Source: Methylotetracoccus oryzae
GTDB taxonomy: Bacteria; Pseudomonadota; Gammaproteobacteria; Methylococcales; Methylococcaceae
Assembly (NCBI RefSeq): GCF_006175985.1
Contig: NZ_SRSH01000008.1
Location: 1-64,000, forward strand
Reading direction: 5' to 3'
Length of the DNA stretch: 64,000 nucleotides
How positions within the stretch are numbered: the stretch's first letter is position 1; the number at the start of each line of letters is the position of its first letter. The notes under the pieces were generated by a model that ran no database searches, had not been told where the DNA came from, and saw only the letters and a program-made list of their open reading frames with translations. Below are positions 54,990 to 64,000 of the stretch, piece after piece. Made by a program: the position numbers and the translations under genes.

Positions 54990-55580
54990 TTGCCTCATGT
55001 ACCACCCGCGCATCCCGCCATCGCTCTCAGTCTTTGCCTGACGCTCGCCGCGTTGACCGCGGCGGCGCGTTCCGATTGCTGCAGCCGCCGCATTCCCGAC
55101 GGGCTCAACGTCGTGATCTTCCTCGGCGGGTGCGCATTCCAGTTCTGCTTCGCGGGTCCCGATGGACTCGTAACGAGTGTCCTGGGCACGGGTATGGGCT
55201 TGGCGCTGAGCCTGCCGCTTTATCTGTTTGCCGGCCTCGGTGGCGGTGATGTCAAACTCCTGGCGGCTGCCGGCGCCTTCCTGGGCCCGATCCACACTGT
55301 CACGGCGGCCGTTTGGGCGGCCCTGATGGCCGGGGCGGTTGCCGTGTTGGCCGTGGGCGCGTCGCCAAACCGAATGCTGACGCTGAGGCGCTGGGCAGCG
55401 TTGCTGCGATTCGCGCCCCGATCGCCGGCGAGTGCCCACGCTGCCGACCCGGGCAAACGCCGCATGCCCATGGCACCTGCGTTGACCTTGGGTGTGCTGG
55501 CCGTGATATTGCAGTCGGCTGACTTTGCGCGCATATTCGCGATCCGGGAACTGTTGGACCTGATTCGATGCACCGCCTGA
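54990..55580 (+). CDS. tadV: Tad prepilin peptidase TadV (CpaA)
   Basis: A24 peptidase of 196 residues without the N-terminal methylase domain. Catalytic aspartates lie in ARSDCCSRRIPDGLN and GGGDVKLLAAAGAFLG. The start is TTG at 54990, chosen for AAGGAAGG at 54977-54984; the frame is open to 54789 but as a shadow of flp. About five membrane segments. It would process Flp. Confidence 0.9.
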   Translation: MPHVPPAHPAIALSLCLTLAALTAAARSDCCSRRIPDGLNVVIFLGGCAFQFCFAGPDGLVTSVLGTGMGLALSLPLYLFAGLGGGDVKLLAAAGAFLGPIHTVTAAVWAALMAGAVAVLAVGASPNRMLTLRRWAALLRFAPRSPASAHAADPGKRRMPMAPALTLGVLAVILQSADFARIFAIRELLDLIRCTA

Positions 55581-55693
55581 CCCTCTCGACGAAACCCTGG
55601 CAGCCGGCATTCGTGCCGCGGGTCGAGTTCGGCTCTGATGCGGTGCGGTCCATCCCGTTCCGCTTCTGCCACGGCCGGATCAGGCGCTCGTGA
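55568..55693 (+). CDS. Possible 41-residue coupled ORF between tadV and rcpC
   Basis: ATG at 55568 overlaps the tadV end by 13 bases, and the TGA at 55691-55693 overlaps the GTG start of rcpC (GTGA), so it fills the whole gap between two tad genes. The peptide starts MHRLTLSTKPWQPAF and ends CHGRIRRS; it is basic and has no membrane helix or known domain. The overlap at both ends favours translational coupling, but a chance frame in high-GC DNA cannot be excluded. Confidence 0.3.
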   Translation: MHRLTLSTKPWQPAFVPRVEFGSDAVRSIPFRFCHGRIRRS

Positions 55694-56616
55694 ACGCGCG
55701 ACTGCTGAGCATGTTCGTGGCGGCCGTGATCCTGGCGGGCATGGCTGCCTGGATGGCGAAACGTTACATCGAGCAACGGGCTGTGCCTGCCCCCGCCCAG
55801 ATTGCGACGACGCCGGTCGTGGTCGCGGCCGGCGACATCCCCTTCGCCGCCAAAATCGAACCGAAACATCTGAAACTGGTCGACTGGCCCAGTCAGTCGC
55901 TCCCCGCCGGCGTGGTCTCAGATCCGAAACAGGTTGAAGGCAAGGTCGCGCAGCGGAGCTTCGTTCGGGACGAGCCCATCACGCGCGAGCGTCTGCGGGA
56001 CCATCTCGGCGGCAGTACCCTGTCCGCCATGATCAAGCCGGGCATGCGAGCGATCAGTCTCCGCGTGGATGACGTCGCGGGCGTCGCCGGTTTCATTCTG
56101 CCCGGGAACAAGGTGGACATCCTGGGTACCCTGCCGGACAAGGACAGCTACACGGTGCTGTCCGGCGTGAATGTGCTCGCGGTCGACCAGGAAGCCTCGC
56201 CCGAAAAGAACCAGCCGGCCCTGGTGCGGGCGTTGACGGTCGAAGTATCTCCACAGCAGGCGGAATTGCTCGACGAGGCCGGACATCGTAGCCCGCTGCG
56301 CTTTACGCTCCGCAATCCCCATGACGAGCAGCCAGCGCCGCGGGTCCCGGCTGTCCCGGTGCCCTCGCCCGCGCCGCGCGCGCCCGTTTCGCCGCCGCGT
56401 GTCGCGCCCCCGCCCGCGCCGGCGCCGAAAGCTCCGACGCCGCCCACGTTGACCGTCATCGAGTGGACCGGCAAAGGTCAGGTCGTCGTGGAGCGATGCA
56501 CTCAGTGGCCGTGCGGTGGTCGGGTCACCGGCGGCGGCAGTCCGCTCCCGGCGACCGCGGCACCGCATTCCGAGTTGCTGAATTCGATTTCCGCGGTCGG
56601 ACAGGCTGTCGAGTGA
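55690..56616 (+). CDS. rcpC: Tad pilus assembly protein RcpC/CpaB
   Basis: A 308-residue periplasmic protein with one N-terminal membrane anchor (LLSMFVAAVILAGMAAWMA), a SAF domain (VVVAAGDIPFAAKIEPKHLKLVDWP...) and an RcpC domain (MRAISLRVDDVAGVAGFILPGNKVDIL). After about residue 215 comes a proline-rich linker and an unusual end with VIEWTGKGQVVVERCTQWPCGG, containing two cysteines. Start is GTG at 55690. It supports the secretin RcpA. The stop forms GTGA with rcpA. Confidence 0.92.
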   Translation: MNARLLSMFVAAVILAGMAAWMAKRYIEQRAVPAPAQIATTPVVVAAGDIPFAAKIEPKHLKLVDWPSQSLPAGVVSDPKQVEGKVAQRSFVRDEPITRERLRDHLGGSTLSAMIKPGMRAISLRVDDVAGVAGFILPGNKVDILGTLPDKDSYTVLSGVNVLAVDQEASPEKNQPALVRALTVEVSPQQAELLDEAGHRSPLRFTLRNPHDEQPAPRVPAVPVPSPAPRAPVSPPRVAPPPAPAPKAPTPPTLTVIEWTGKGQVVVERCTQWPCGGRVTGGGSPLPATAAPHSELLNSISAVGQAVE

Positions 56617-58247
56617 ACGTGGCGTCCAGCAAGAATGGGTCGTTCTGGCTCCGGATCGCCCTGTCGCTGCTGCTCGGGGCACTGACCAGCCTCGCCCAGG
56701 GCCGCGTCGTCATGCGCGATGTGGATTCCGACCACATCGAGATCCCCCACCGCAAGGCGCGCGTGATCGCGACGGAACAAGGCGTTGCCCGCATCTCGAT
56801 GGCCGATCCCGAAGTCGCCGAACTGATCGTGCTGAATCCGCGGGAAGTGCTGATCCACGGCAACAAGCTCGGCAGCAGCAATGTGCTGTTGTGGAATGCG
56901 GCCGGACAGGTATTCAAGACACTGGATCTGGAAGTCATCTACGACCTCGATACCCTGAAGCAGAAGCTGTTTCAGGCGCTGCCCGACGAGCGGGGCATCG
57001 AGATCTACGTGTCGGCCTGCCGGATTGTGTTGAAGGGGCAAGTTTCCAGTCTGGCGAGGATGGATGCGGCGCTGAAGATCGCCGGCAGCTTCGCGGTGCA
57101 GACCGCGCGTCAATGTGCAGGGGGTGGCGGCGCCGCGTCAGGCGGTGGTGGCGGCGTACAAGGCGGCCAGGGTGGCCAGGGCAGTGTCGAATGGAATCAG
57201 AACGTGATCAACTTGCTGACCGTGGCCGGGGCCCAGCAGGTGACGCTGTCGGTCATCGTCGCCGAAGTCAACCGGAACCTGTTGAAGACCATGGATGTTC
57301 GCTTCCGAACGTTTGGCAGCCAAGGTGACTTTCTGGCGGGCCTGGTCGGGCAGGGGGGCGGCAGTGTGCCCGGTGCACTGATTCCGGGCGGGGCGATACT
57401 GCCGGCAAGCGGCGCCTTCGGCGGTTCGCGCAACGTCGGGACTCAGGCCCTGGAGACGATCGCCAGTGGCGGGGTCTTCAACTTTCTCGGGAACAATGTG
57501 CTGGTCAACGTCGTGCTCGACATCGCCAAGACGCAGAACCTGCTGAAGATTCTGGCCGAGCCGAATCTGACCGCGCAGAGCGGTGAGAAGGCCTCGTTCC
57601 TGTCGGGTGGCGAGTTTCCGGTGCCGGTCAGTCAGGGCGGCGGCGCCGGCTTCAATGCGATCTCGGTGGACTTCAAGCCTTTTGGTGTCGGTGTCGAGTT
57701 CGTGCCGATCGTGCTCGATCCACAGCGCATCAATCTGAAGACCAACGTGACGGTGTCGGACATATCCAGCGACGCGGCGATTGCAGTGGCGGTCGGCACG
57801 ACCGGCAACGAGTTCGTGATCCCGTCGCTCAACACGCGTCAGGCATCGACCACCCTGGAACTCAATGACGGCCAGACGATGAGTATTGCTGGCCTGATCA
57901 ACAACCGGACGCGCGAGGCGTCGTCCCGCTTTCCGTGGCTGGGTGACGTTCCGGGCATTGGCGCCTTGTTCCGGAGCCAGGAGTTCCAGAACAACCAGAC
58001 CGAACTCGTGATTTTCGTGACGCCACATCTGACCCGGCCCATCGATCCGCGCGACATCCGGCTGCCGGTCGATAATTTCGTCGAGCCCGACGATATCGAG
58101 TTCTATCTGATGGGCAAGATGGACGGGGCCGTGCGTCGCGGAACCAGCCTGAACCGATTCATGGAAACCCTGGGCTCAGGAGGGAAGGGCGGACTCGAAG
58201 GGCCGGTCGGCCTGCAACTCGACGATGAACCTGAACAGGAGCCTTGA
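56613..58247 (+). CDS. rcpA: Tad outer-membrane secretin RcpA/CpaC
   Basis: Secretin of 544 residues. A signal peptide (FWLRIALSLLLGALTSLAQG) is followed by the pilus-specific N domain (VMRDVDSDHIEIPHRKARVIAT), a BON-like domain, a glycine-rich insert near residues 170-190 (GGGGAASGGGGGVQGGQGG), and the secretin core (VTLSVIVAEVNRNLLKTM; EPNLTAQSGEKASFLSGGEFPVP; DGQTMSIAGLINN; FRSQEFQNNQTELVIFVTPHL). GTG start overlaps rcpC stop. Forms the Tad outer-membrane channel. Confidence 0.95.
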   Translation: MNVASSKNGSFWLRIALSLLLGALTSLAQGRVVMRDVDSDHIEIPHRKARVIATEQGVARISMADPEVAELIVLNPREVLIHGNKLGSSNVLLWNAAGQVFKTLDLEVIYDLDTLKQKLFQALPDERGIEIYVSACRIVLKGQVSSLARMDAALKIAGSFAVQTARQCAGGGGAASGGGGGVQGGQGGQGSVEWNQNVINLLTVAGAQQVTLSVIVAEVNRNLLKTMDVRFRTFGSQGDFLAGLVGQGGGSVPGALIPGGAILPASGAFGGSRNVGTQALETIASGGVFNFLGNNVLVNVVLDIAKTQNLLKILAEPNLTAQSGEKASFLSGGEFPVPVSQGGGAGFNAISVDFKPFGVGVEFVPIVLDPQRINLKTNVTVSDISSDAAIAVAVGTTGNEFVIPSLNTRQASTTLELNDGQTMSIAGLINNRTREASSRFPWLGDVPGIGALFRSQEFQNNQTELVIFVTPHLTRPIDPRDIRLPVDNFVEPDDIEFYLMGKMDGAVRRGTSLNRFMETLGSGGKGGLEGPVGLQLDDEPEQEP

Positions 58248-58248
58248 C

Positions 58249-58593
58249 ATGGCGATGCCCAGCGAGAGACGTCTGACGGTTTGTTTGGCTCTGGTTGCGG
58301 CGGCCGCTGGTTCGGCGGGCTGCTCGCCGGTGTGGAGCGTGGATCCCGTGCTGCTTGACGACCCGCTGGGTGCGTCGGCCCGGCACACGCTCGTGGCACA
58401 GATCTACGATCCCGAGGCGGCGGCGCACCCTGATCCGAATCCGGTGACCCGGTTCGACGGCTACAAGGCCAACAACTCCCTGCAGGATTATCGCCTGACG
58501 GTTCTCCAGAGGCAGAACATTCGAACCTTCAGCGTCACCAACAGCAGCCAGTTCACCGGCGGTGGTGGTGGCGGCGGAGGCGGCGGGCAATGA
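58249..58593 (+). CDS. Small lipoprotein of the tad locus, poly-glycine tail
   Basis: About 114 residues; start at 58249 with AGGAG eight bases upstream. The signal peptide ends AAAAGSAGC, an imperfect lipobox with a lone cysteine, then SPVWSVDPVLLDDPLGASARHTLVAQIYDP. A run of ten glycines precedes the final glutamine. It occupies the place of the CpaD-type lipoprotein between secretin and tadZ genes, but is shorter than CpaD and I cannot confirm homology. Confidence 0.7.
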   Translation: MAMPSERRLTVCLALVAAAAGSAGCSPVWSVDPVLLDDPLGASARHTLVAQIYDPEAAAHPDPNPVTRFDGYKANNSLQDYRLTVLQRQNIRTFSVTNSSQFTGGGGGGGGGGQ

Positions 58594-58714
58594 GACACCG
58601 GGCCCATATCCGCATTCTGAGCGTAGCACAGCCAGCCTCGAGGCTCCTCCCACGGTCGGCCATGGCGCCGCACCCGCGATGCTTCGCGTGGACCGTTCGA
58701 GATTCAACTGATCG

Positions 58715-59896
58715 ATGACGCAGCAGACGCTGACCGTATTCCTTGCCGGGCGCTCCGAGCTGAGCCTGAAAAAGCTGCAGCTGGAGCTGCAGGGCATTCC
58801 TCATGCCGTGATCGAGAGCCTCTGGATTCCCGCGGTCGAGGTCGACCCTCTGGGCTATCTGACCACTCGGCCCGACATCGTCGTGCTGGAACTCGGGGTC
58901 GACCCCGACGCCGAGCTCGCAAATCTCGGCAAGACACCACTCCATCTGCGCCCCGTCATCTTTCTGATCGGCCCGCCGGACAACACCGTCCTGATGCGCA
59001 AGGCGCTGCAGGCGGGCGTGCGCGACTATTTCGTGCGGCCCGCCGATGCCAACGAGGTAGCGGCCGCACTCCGCCGGGTCGTCAAGGAGAAGCTGGAATC
59101 AGGCTCCCGTTACGGGCAACTGAACGTGTTCATGAACGCCAAGGGTGGCTCCGGCGCGACGCTGATTGCCTCCAACGTGGCACACATCATGAGTGCGGAG
59201 CTGGGCATCGCCACGGCGCTGTTCGATTTCGACTTCCAGTTCGGGTCGGTTGGGCTCAATTTCGATCTGCATGCGACGCACACCACCGCCGGCGTGATCA
59301 GCGACATCGACGAGGTCGATCTGGTCGCGCTCGAAGCCTACATGTCGAAGCACCGCAGCGGTTTGAGCGTGCTGACGCATTCCTCCCAGGAGATTTCACT
59401 GCCCGGCGAGATTCCGGAGGCCAAGGTCAAACGCCTGATCGAACTGTCGCGCCGCTTGTTCGACCAGATCGTCGTCGACATCCCGCGGCTGTTCGATCCC
59501 GTGCTGGCGCGGGTCATCGACGAGGCTGACCGGTTCGTCCTGGTCATGCAGCAGAGCGTCGCGCACGTCCGGGATACCAAACGGCTGCTGCAGATTCTCA
59601 GGAACGACATGAATGTGCCGGACCAGCGGCTGCTGGTTGTCGTCAATCGCTATTCGGAACGCTCATCGATGTCGCTGGCCGAGCTCAAGCAGACGCTCCG
59701 CTTCAACCATGTCTATGCCTTGCCGAACGACTACCAGAATGTCGCGCAGTCCACGAACATCGGTCAGCCCTTGCTTGAGTTTGCCGCGAATGCCGAGATT
59801 ACCCGCGGTCTGATCTCGCTGGCCGAACTGTTGACCGGGCGGCAGCGTCGTCCCGCGAAAAACCTGATCCAGCGCCTGTTTCCGTTCCTGGATTGA
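58715..59896 (+). CDS. tadZ: Tad pilus localisation ATPase TadZ/CpaE
   Basis: A 393-residue protein: N-terminal receiver-like domain without the phospho-site (about 1-125), then a ParA/MinD-type ATPase whose deviant Walker A reads NAKGGSGATLIASNVA, with FDFDFQFGSVGLNFDL as switch and QIVVDIPRLFDPVLARVIDEAD as Walker B area. It places the pilus machine at the pole in other bacteria. The P-loop lysine K is in AKGGSGA; the usual KT/S is AT, typical of TadZ. Confidence 0.92.
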   Translation: MTQQTLTVFLAGRSELSLKKLQLELQGIPHAVIESLWIPAVEVDPLGYLTTRPDIVVLELGVDPDAELANLGKTPLHLRPVIFLIGPPDNTVLMRKALQAGVRDYFVRPADANEVAAALRRVVKEKLESGSRYGQLNVFMNAKGGSGATLIASNVAHIMSAELGIATALFDFDFQFGSVGLNFDLHATHTTAGVISDIDEVDLVALEAYMSKHRSGLSVLTHSSQEISLPGEIPEAKVKRLIELSRRLFDQIVVDIPRLFDPVLARVIDEADRFVLVMQQSVAHVRDTKRLLQILRNDMNVPDQRLLVVVNRYSERSSMSLAELKQTLRFNHVYALPNDYQNVAQSTNIGQPLLEFAANAEITRGLISLAELLTGRQRRPAKNLIQRLFPFLD

Positions 59897-60002
59897 GGCT
59901 GGAACCGGGGGCGATTATGGCAGCCACGCGGATGGGAGAGCCCTCACACCGTGGATCGGTTAGCATAGGATCCCCAAGGACACAACGGCCTGCCTGACTT
60001 CG

Positions 60003-61454
60003 ATGAATTCGCCGCTGGATTTACGCAGTAGAATCGGGCTCCTCGGGCAGTCCAAACCGGACCCGGACAAGACCCGTGCCGTGTCGCCGCGGCGGAGTTC
60101 GCGCGATAACGATGCACAGACGCGGGCCTCGGCGGATCCCTCGGCGCCGGTCGAGGGCTATGGCCTCGACCTGCCCGTTCTGAGCGACCGGGAACTCGAG
60201 TTCAAGGAGCGCATACACCAGCGGCTCCTGGAGATTCTCGACCTGTCGCTGATCGTCACGGTCGAACCGTCGCAGGCGCGCAAGCAGATCCGCGAGACCG
60301 CGCTGCGGTTGTTCGACGAACAGTCCGCGCCCCTGAGTGCCCAGTCGCGGATTCGTGTCTGCCAGTTGATCGAGGATGACATTCTCGGCCTCGGGCCGCT
60401 AGAGCCGCTGCTGTCGGAGCCGACCGTGTCGGATATCCTGGTCAATGGGTGTCGTCAGATCTACGTCGAGCGCTTCGGTCGCCTCGAACCGACGCCGCTG
60501 CGTTTCGTATCCAACGAGCATTTGCTGAAAATCATCGACCGTATCGTCTCGTCCGTGGGGCGTCGTATCGACGAGTCCTCCCCGATGGTCGACGCGCGGC
60601 TCAAGGATGGCTCCCGGGTCAACGTGATCATCCCGCCGCTGGCACTGGACGGTCCCATCCTGTCGATCCGGCGCTTCATGAAGGATCGGATGCAACTCGA
60701 CGACCTGGTGCAGCGAACGCGTTCGCTGAACCTGCCCATGGCGGCCTTTTTGAAGGCAGCCGTCGCCGGGCGCCTGAACATCCTGATTTCGGGCGGTACC
60801 GGCAGCGGCAAGACGACGATGCTGAACGCGTTGTCGCAATATATTCCGCGCTCCGAGCGCATTATCACGATCGAGGACTCGGCCGAGCTGCAGCTGCGGC
60901 AGGATCACGTGATCCGGCTCGAAACCCGGCCGCGGAACATCGAGGGCAAGGGGGAAGTCACGCAGCGCGATCTGGTTCGCAACAGTCTGCGAATGCGGCC
61001 TGATCGCATCGTGGTCGGCGAGGTTCGCGGCGAGGAAGCCTTCGATATGCTGCAGGCGATGAACACCGGACATGACGGTTCCTTGACGACGATCCACGCC
61101 AACAGTCCGCGCGATGCGCTATCGAGGATCGAAAGCATGATCTCGATGGCGGGCTTCGATTTTCCGCTGCGGACGATACGGGCGCAGATCGCTTCGGCGA
61201 TACACGTGGTCGTGCAACTCGAGCGCATGACCGATGGCGTCCGGCGGGTCACCAGCATCCACGAGATCAGCGGTTTCGAGGGGGAAATTGCGACCGCTGA
61301 GATCTTTCGTTTCGAGCGGCGCGGGATCGACGAACATGGCCGCGTACAAGGTGCCTTCGTGGCGACCGGCATCGTGCCGCGCTTCAATGAGATCCTGCAG
61401 CGCCGCGGTGTGCCGGTGGACATGTCGACCTTCGACGCCGAGTACCGCGACTGA
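60003..61454 (+). CDS. tadA: Tad pilus ATPase TadA/CpaF
   Basis: Hexameric ATPase of 483 residues driving Flp pilus extension and retraction. Core features: [23 protein letters not shown], Walker [17 protein letters not shown] (near 265), [47 protein letters not shown] (Walker B and His box). The N-terminal 60 residues are variable and rich in charged residues. Lies 106 bases after tadZ. Confidence 0.95.
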   Translation: MNSPLDLRSRIGLLGQSKPDPDKTRAVSPRRSSRDNDAQTRASADPSAPVEGYGLDLPVLSDRELEFKERIHQRLLEILDLSLIVTVEPSQARKQIRETALRLFDEQSAPLSAQSRIRVCQLIEDDILGLGPLEPLLSEPTVSDILVNGCRQIYVERFGRLEPTPLRFVSNEHLLKIIDRIVSSVGRRIDESSPMVDARLKDGSRVNVIIPPLALDGPILSIRRFMKDRMQLDDLVQRTRSLNLPMAAFLKAAVAGRLNILISGGTGSGKTTMLNALSQYIPRSERIITIEDSAELQLRQDHVIRLETRPRNIEGKGEVTQRDLVRNSLRMRPDRIVVGEVRGEEAFDMLQAMNTGHDGSLTTIHANSPRDALSRIESMISMAGFDFPLRTIRAQIASAIHVVVQLERMTDGVRRVTSIHEISGFEGEIATAEIFRFERRGIDEHGRVQGAFVATGIVPRFNEILQRRGVPVDMSTFDAEYRD

Positions 61455-61477
61455 GATGGACGGTACCGGAGCACGCC

Positions 61478-62452
61478 ATGCCGGATAGCCTGTTGCTGCT
61501 GTTCACGCTGTTCGTCTTCGGGGCGGTGCTGCTCCTGCTGCAGCTGTTCCTGATTCCCGTGCTGGGCAGTGCGGCGGCGGACAGCCGACGAATCCGCCGC
61601 CGCCTGCGGCAGCTTTCGGGCGATCGTGGCGAGGCCAGTGTTTCTCTGGTGCGAGAGAAGTACCTCAAGGAGTTGTCGCCGTTCGAGCGTTGGATGGATA
61701 GCCTGGCGGGCATGGATGCGCTGGACATCATGATCGAGCAGTCGGGCCGCCTGTTTCCGGCCTATCGGCTGGTCCTCGGAAGTCTGGTGCTGGCCGCGGT
61801 GTTCGGGCTGGCCGGCTGGGTCGCATTGCACGACGCGCGAGCCGCCGCCGCTTTGTCCGTGCTCGCGCTGCTCGCCCCCTATGCAAAGGTTGCCCGCGAT
61901 CGGCGCAAACGGCTGAAGAAGTTCGAGGAACAGCTGCCCGAGGCGCTGGACATCATCACTCGGGCGCTGAAAGCCGGTAACCCCTTCCTGGTGGCCTTGT
62001 CCTACGCAGCCCGCGAGATGGACTCGCCGCTGTCGGACGAGTTTTCGATCGTGTTCGACGAGATCAACTACGGTCGCGATCTGGCCGATGCCTTCCGCTA
62101 TCTGCTGCTGCGGGTGCCCAGCGTCAGCCTGATGGCGATGAGCACGGCGATCCTGATCCAGCGCGAGACCGGCGGCAACTTGTCCGAGATCCTCGACAAG
62201 ATCGCGCGGCTGCTGCGTGAGCGCTTCGTTTTCGAGCGCGAGATCGGTGTGCTGGCTGCCGAGGGTCGAATGTCGGCCTGGGTTTTGTGCCTGATGCCGT
62301 TGTTTGTGGCCGGCCTGATCCAGTGGATGAATCCGCGGTATTACCAGGAGATGTTGGCGACCCCGGCGGGCCGCAACCTGCTTGGGGTCGCGGTTGTGCT
62401 GCTGCTGGTCGGCATGCTGTGGATCAGCCGGCTCGTGAAGATCGAGGTGTGA
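61478..62452 (+). CDS. tadB: Tad inner-membrane platform protein TadB
   Basis: A 324-residue T2SF-type membrane protein, with an N-terminal helix ([25 protein letters not shown]), a central pair of helices, the T2SF domain ([50 protein letters not shown]) and C-terminal helices. ATG at 61478 has GGAG upstream. Partner of TadC. Confidence 0.94.
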   Translation: MPDSLLLLFTLFVFGAVLLLLQLFLIPVLGSAAADSRRIRRRLRQLSGDRGEASVSLVREKYLKELSPFERWMDSLAGMDALDIMIEQSGRLFPAYRLVLGSLVLAAVFGLAGWVALHDARAAAALSVLALLAPYAKVARDRRKRLKKFEEQLPEALDIITRALKAGNPFLVALSYAAREMDSPLSDEFSIVFDEINYGRDLADAFRYLLLRVPSVSLMAMSTAILIQRETGGNLSEILDKIARLLRERFVFEREIGVLAAEGRMSAWVLCLMPLFVAGLIQWMNPRYYQEMLATPAGRNLLGVAVVLLLVGMLWISRLVKIEV

Positions 62453-62487
62453 ACGTGTGCGACCGATCTGAGCGTGGAGACCCCTGA

Positions 62488-63402
62488 GTGGCCGGATCGT
62501 TCGGTTTGTGGCTGCCCGTGCTGCTGGTCGGCGCCGCGTGTTTTCTGCTGGTGTTGGCGATCATGGAATGGTTACTGCGGTCGCAGGACCCGATCCGGCG
62601 GCGCCTCGGGCGGATCCACAACACGGAACGTCTGGGCCGCGCGTCCCGGTTCCCCTGGCTGGAGCGGATGGGACGATGGGTGACCCCTCGCGACCGCGAA
62701 GCCGTACTGCGGATCCGCGAGCGTCTGTTCCATGCGGGCTTTCGCTCGCGGGACGCGATGTCCGCCTTCTTCACGGTGCGCTACGCGCTGGCTTTGGGAC
62801 TGCCGTTGTTGATGCTCCTGATCGGGCTGTTCGTGCCGGGTGGCTTGCGGGCCGTCTTCGTCCCGGCGGTACTGCTGCTCGGCATCGGTTACGTTGGCCC
62901 GAGTTTCTGGCTCGACCGGCGGATCAAACGTCGGCAGGTCGCCATTCGTCATGCTTTGCCGGATGCACTCGACCTCCTTGTGGTCTGCACCGAGGCAGGG
63001 CTCGGCCTGGATGCCGGATTGCAGCGCGTGACGCGGGACATGGATGTCAGCCACCCGGAGATGATGGACGAGTTGACGATCGTGATCGCGGAGATTCGGG
63101 CGGGGGTCGACCGGATGGAAGCCCTGCGCAACCTCGGCAAGCGCACCGGTCTGGATGACATCCAGGCGCTGGTGATGACGCTGGCCCAAAGCATGCGGTT
63201 TGGCACCAGCATCGCCGAGAGTTTGCGTTATTACTCCGAGGAACTGCGGACCAAGCGCATGCAGGCCGCCCGCGAACAGGCGGCCAAGTTGACGGTGAAG
63301 ATGGCCTTGCCGCTGGGTGTCTGCTTCATGCCGGGTTTTTTGATCATCACGGCGGGGGCCGCGATCCTGTCGCTGGTCGTCGCGATGAAGTCGATGGGAT
63401 GA
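62488..63402 (+). CDS. tadC: Tad inner-membrane platform protein TadC
   Basis: A 304-residue T2SF protein, with N-terminal helix, a pair of helices ([21 protein letters not shown] and [15 protein letters not shown]), then [29 protein letters not shown] and [26 protein letters not shown], typical of TadC. GTG start at 62488 with GGAG eight bases before. The last helix ends near the C-terminus. Confidence 0.94.
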   Translation: MAGSFGLWLPVLLVGAACFLLVLAIMEWLLRSQDPIRRRLGRIHNTERLGRASRFPWLERMGRWVTPRDREAVLRIRERLFHAGFRSRDAMSAFFTVRYALALGLPLLMLLIGLFVPGGLRAVFVPAVLLLGIGYVGPSFWLDRRIKRRQVAIRHALPDALDLLVVCTEAGLGLDAGLQRVTRDMDVSHPEMMDELTIVIAEIRAGVDRMEALRNLGKRTGLDDIQALVMTLAQSMRFGTSIAESLRYYSEELRTKRMQAAREQAAKLTVKMALPLGVCFMPGFLIITAGAAILSLVVAMKSMG

Positions 63403-63457
63403 GCAGCGTGCGTTTCAGTGCGTCGGGCGGCAGCGTCCGCAGCGACGGGAGATGATG

Positions 63458-64000
63458 ATGTTGAAGGTGCCTTGTGCCCGTTTCGTGTTGCTGGCGGTGT
63501 GCCTCGGCGCGTTGTTGAACGCTTGTGCCGGCGACAAGGGGAAGCTGCCTCCCAAGCCCTCGAACGCATCGGAGCAGTTCTCCGGAAGTGCGCAGAAAAG
63601 CCTGCTCGACCAGTTGTTTCCCACGGTGCAGTCGGCACCGGAGGCACTCGCTCTCGGGGATGGCAGTCTGCGCGAGGGCAAGGAGGAGCTGGCGCTGGTC
63701 TACTACCTACGCGCCTACGATCTCGATAACCGTAACCTCGACTCGCTGCGGAAGATGGCGGCGATTTACGTCCGCCGTGGCGATGCCCGTCTGGCGGATC
63801 TCGCCTACCGGGCGATGCTCAAGGCGGCGCCCAACGACGCGGGAGCGAACGAGAGCCTGGGGCTGAGCCGGCTCAATGGCCGGCGTTATGGCGAGGCCGA
63901 GGGCTATCTGAAGCGCGCTCTGGCGTCCGACCGGCGGCGTTGGCGCTCGATGAATGCACTCGGGATCATCGCCGACCTGCGCGGCAACCACGGCGCCGCG
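63458..64000 (+). CDS. tadD: Tad pilus TPR lipoprotein TadD, cut by the window edge
   Basis: Open to the right edge, 181 codons seen. A signal peptide ends in the lipobox LLNAC (ALLNACAGDKG). From about residue 75 TPR repeats follow: ALGDGSLREGKEELALVYYLRAYDLD, MAAIYVRRGDARLADLAYRAMLKAAPND, GLSRLNGRRYGEAEGYLKRALASD. TadD is a pilotin-like factor for the secretin. Of three adjacent ATGs (63452, 63455, 63458), the last has the best spacing to GGGAG. Confidence 0.88.
   Translation, partial: MLKVPCARFVLLAVCLGALLNACAGDKGKLPPKPSNASEQFSGSAQKSLLDQLFPTVQSAPEALALGDGSLREGKEELALVYYLRAYDLDNRNLDSLRKMAAIYVRRGDARLADLAYRAMLKAAPNDAGANESLGLSRLNGRRYGEAEGYLKRALASDRRRWRSMNALGIIADLRGNHGAA

Overview
The window reads as a chromosomal segment of a high-GC gammaproteobacterium. 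The basis is gene order: lptF/lptG divergent from pepA-holC-valS, pilB-pilC-pilD-coaE-zapD, a HAD phosphatase divergent from rppH, rpsF-rpsR-(membrane protein)-rplI, plus LPS genes (waaA, lptFG) and ubiquinone genes (ubiC, ubiA). The genus cannot be fixed from the sequence; a free-living aerobic lineage fits (heme A synthase, ubiquinone synthesis, PQQ-type dehydrogenase, rubredoxin). There is no transposase, CRISPR array, rRNA gene or convincing tRNA gene.

Layout. 1-7.2 kb: ctaA, ygfZ and htpX on the minus strand, then a secreted sorbosone-dehydrogenase-like protein, a methyltransferase, radA and erpA on the plus strand. 7.4-12.3 kb: tyrS, the S6/S18/L9 ribosomal cluster and waaA. 12.2-18.1 kb: a large GGDEF-EAL sensor overlapping the waaA tail, then manC and ychF. 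18.1-22.8 kb: an accessory-looking stretch with two secreted proteins (a TIM-barrel-like protein and a VCBS/FG-GAP plus carbohydrate-binding protein) transcribed away from a 1.2-kb gene-free region with several hairpins. 22.8-34.6 kb: a two-RCK potassium channel with a small membrane partner, ubiC-ubiA, an RDD protein, lptGF, pepA-holC-valS. 34.7-44.8 kb: type IVa pilus genes pilBCD, coaE, zapD, a TusA-like protein, rppH, a secreted STN-retropepsin, a PleD-like diguanylate cyclase and pgl.

44.8-50.4 kb is a tightly packed minus-strand lipid-modification operon: NTF2-like protein, FAD oxidoreductase, DUF1365, cyclopropane synthase, DUF1295, and a second CFA-like methyltransferase lacking the family cysteine. 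Comparable sets in other Proteobacteria are linked to stress-induced membrane fatty-acid modification. 50.6-54.5 kb holds a DUF1269 protein, a rubredoxin too short for simple ORF calling, a GT22-type mannosyltransferase in the same frame just after the rubredoxin stop and without a canonical start codon, and a convergent polytopic GT-C-like protein.

From 54.7 kb to the right edge runs a Tad/Flp (type IVb) pilus locus in canonical order: flp, tadV, rcpC, rcpA, small lipoprotein, tadZ, tadA, tadB, tadC, tadD (cut by the edge). The cell therefore encodes machinery for both a type IVa and a Tad pilus, each with its own prepilin peptidase, alongside two cyclic-di-GMP enzymes.
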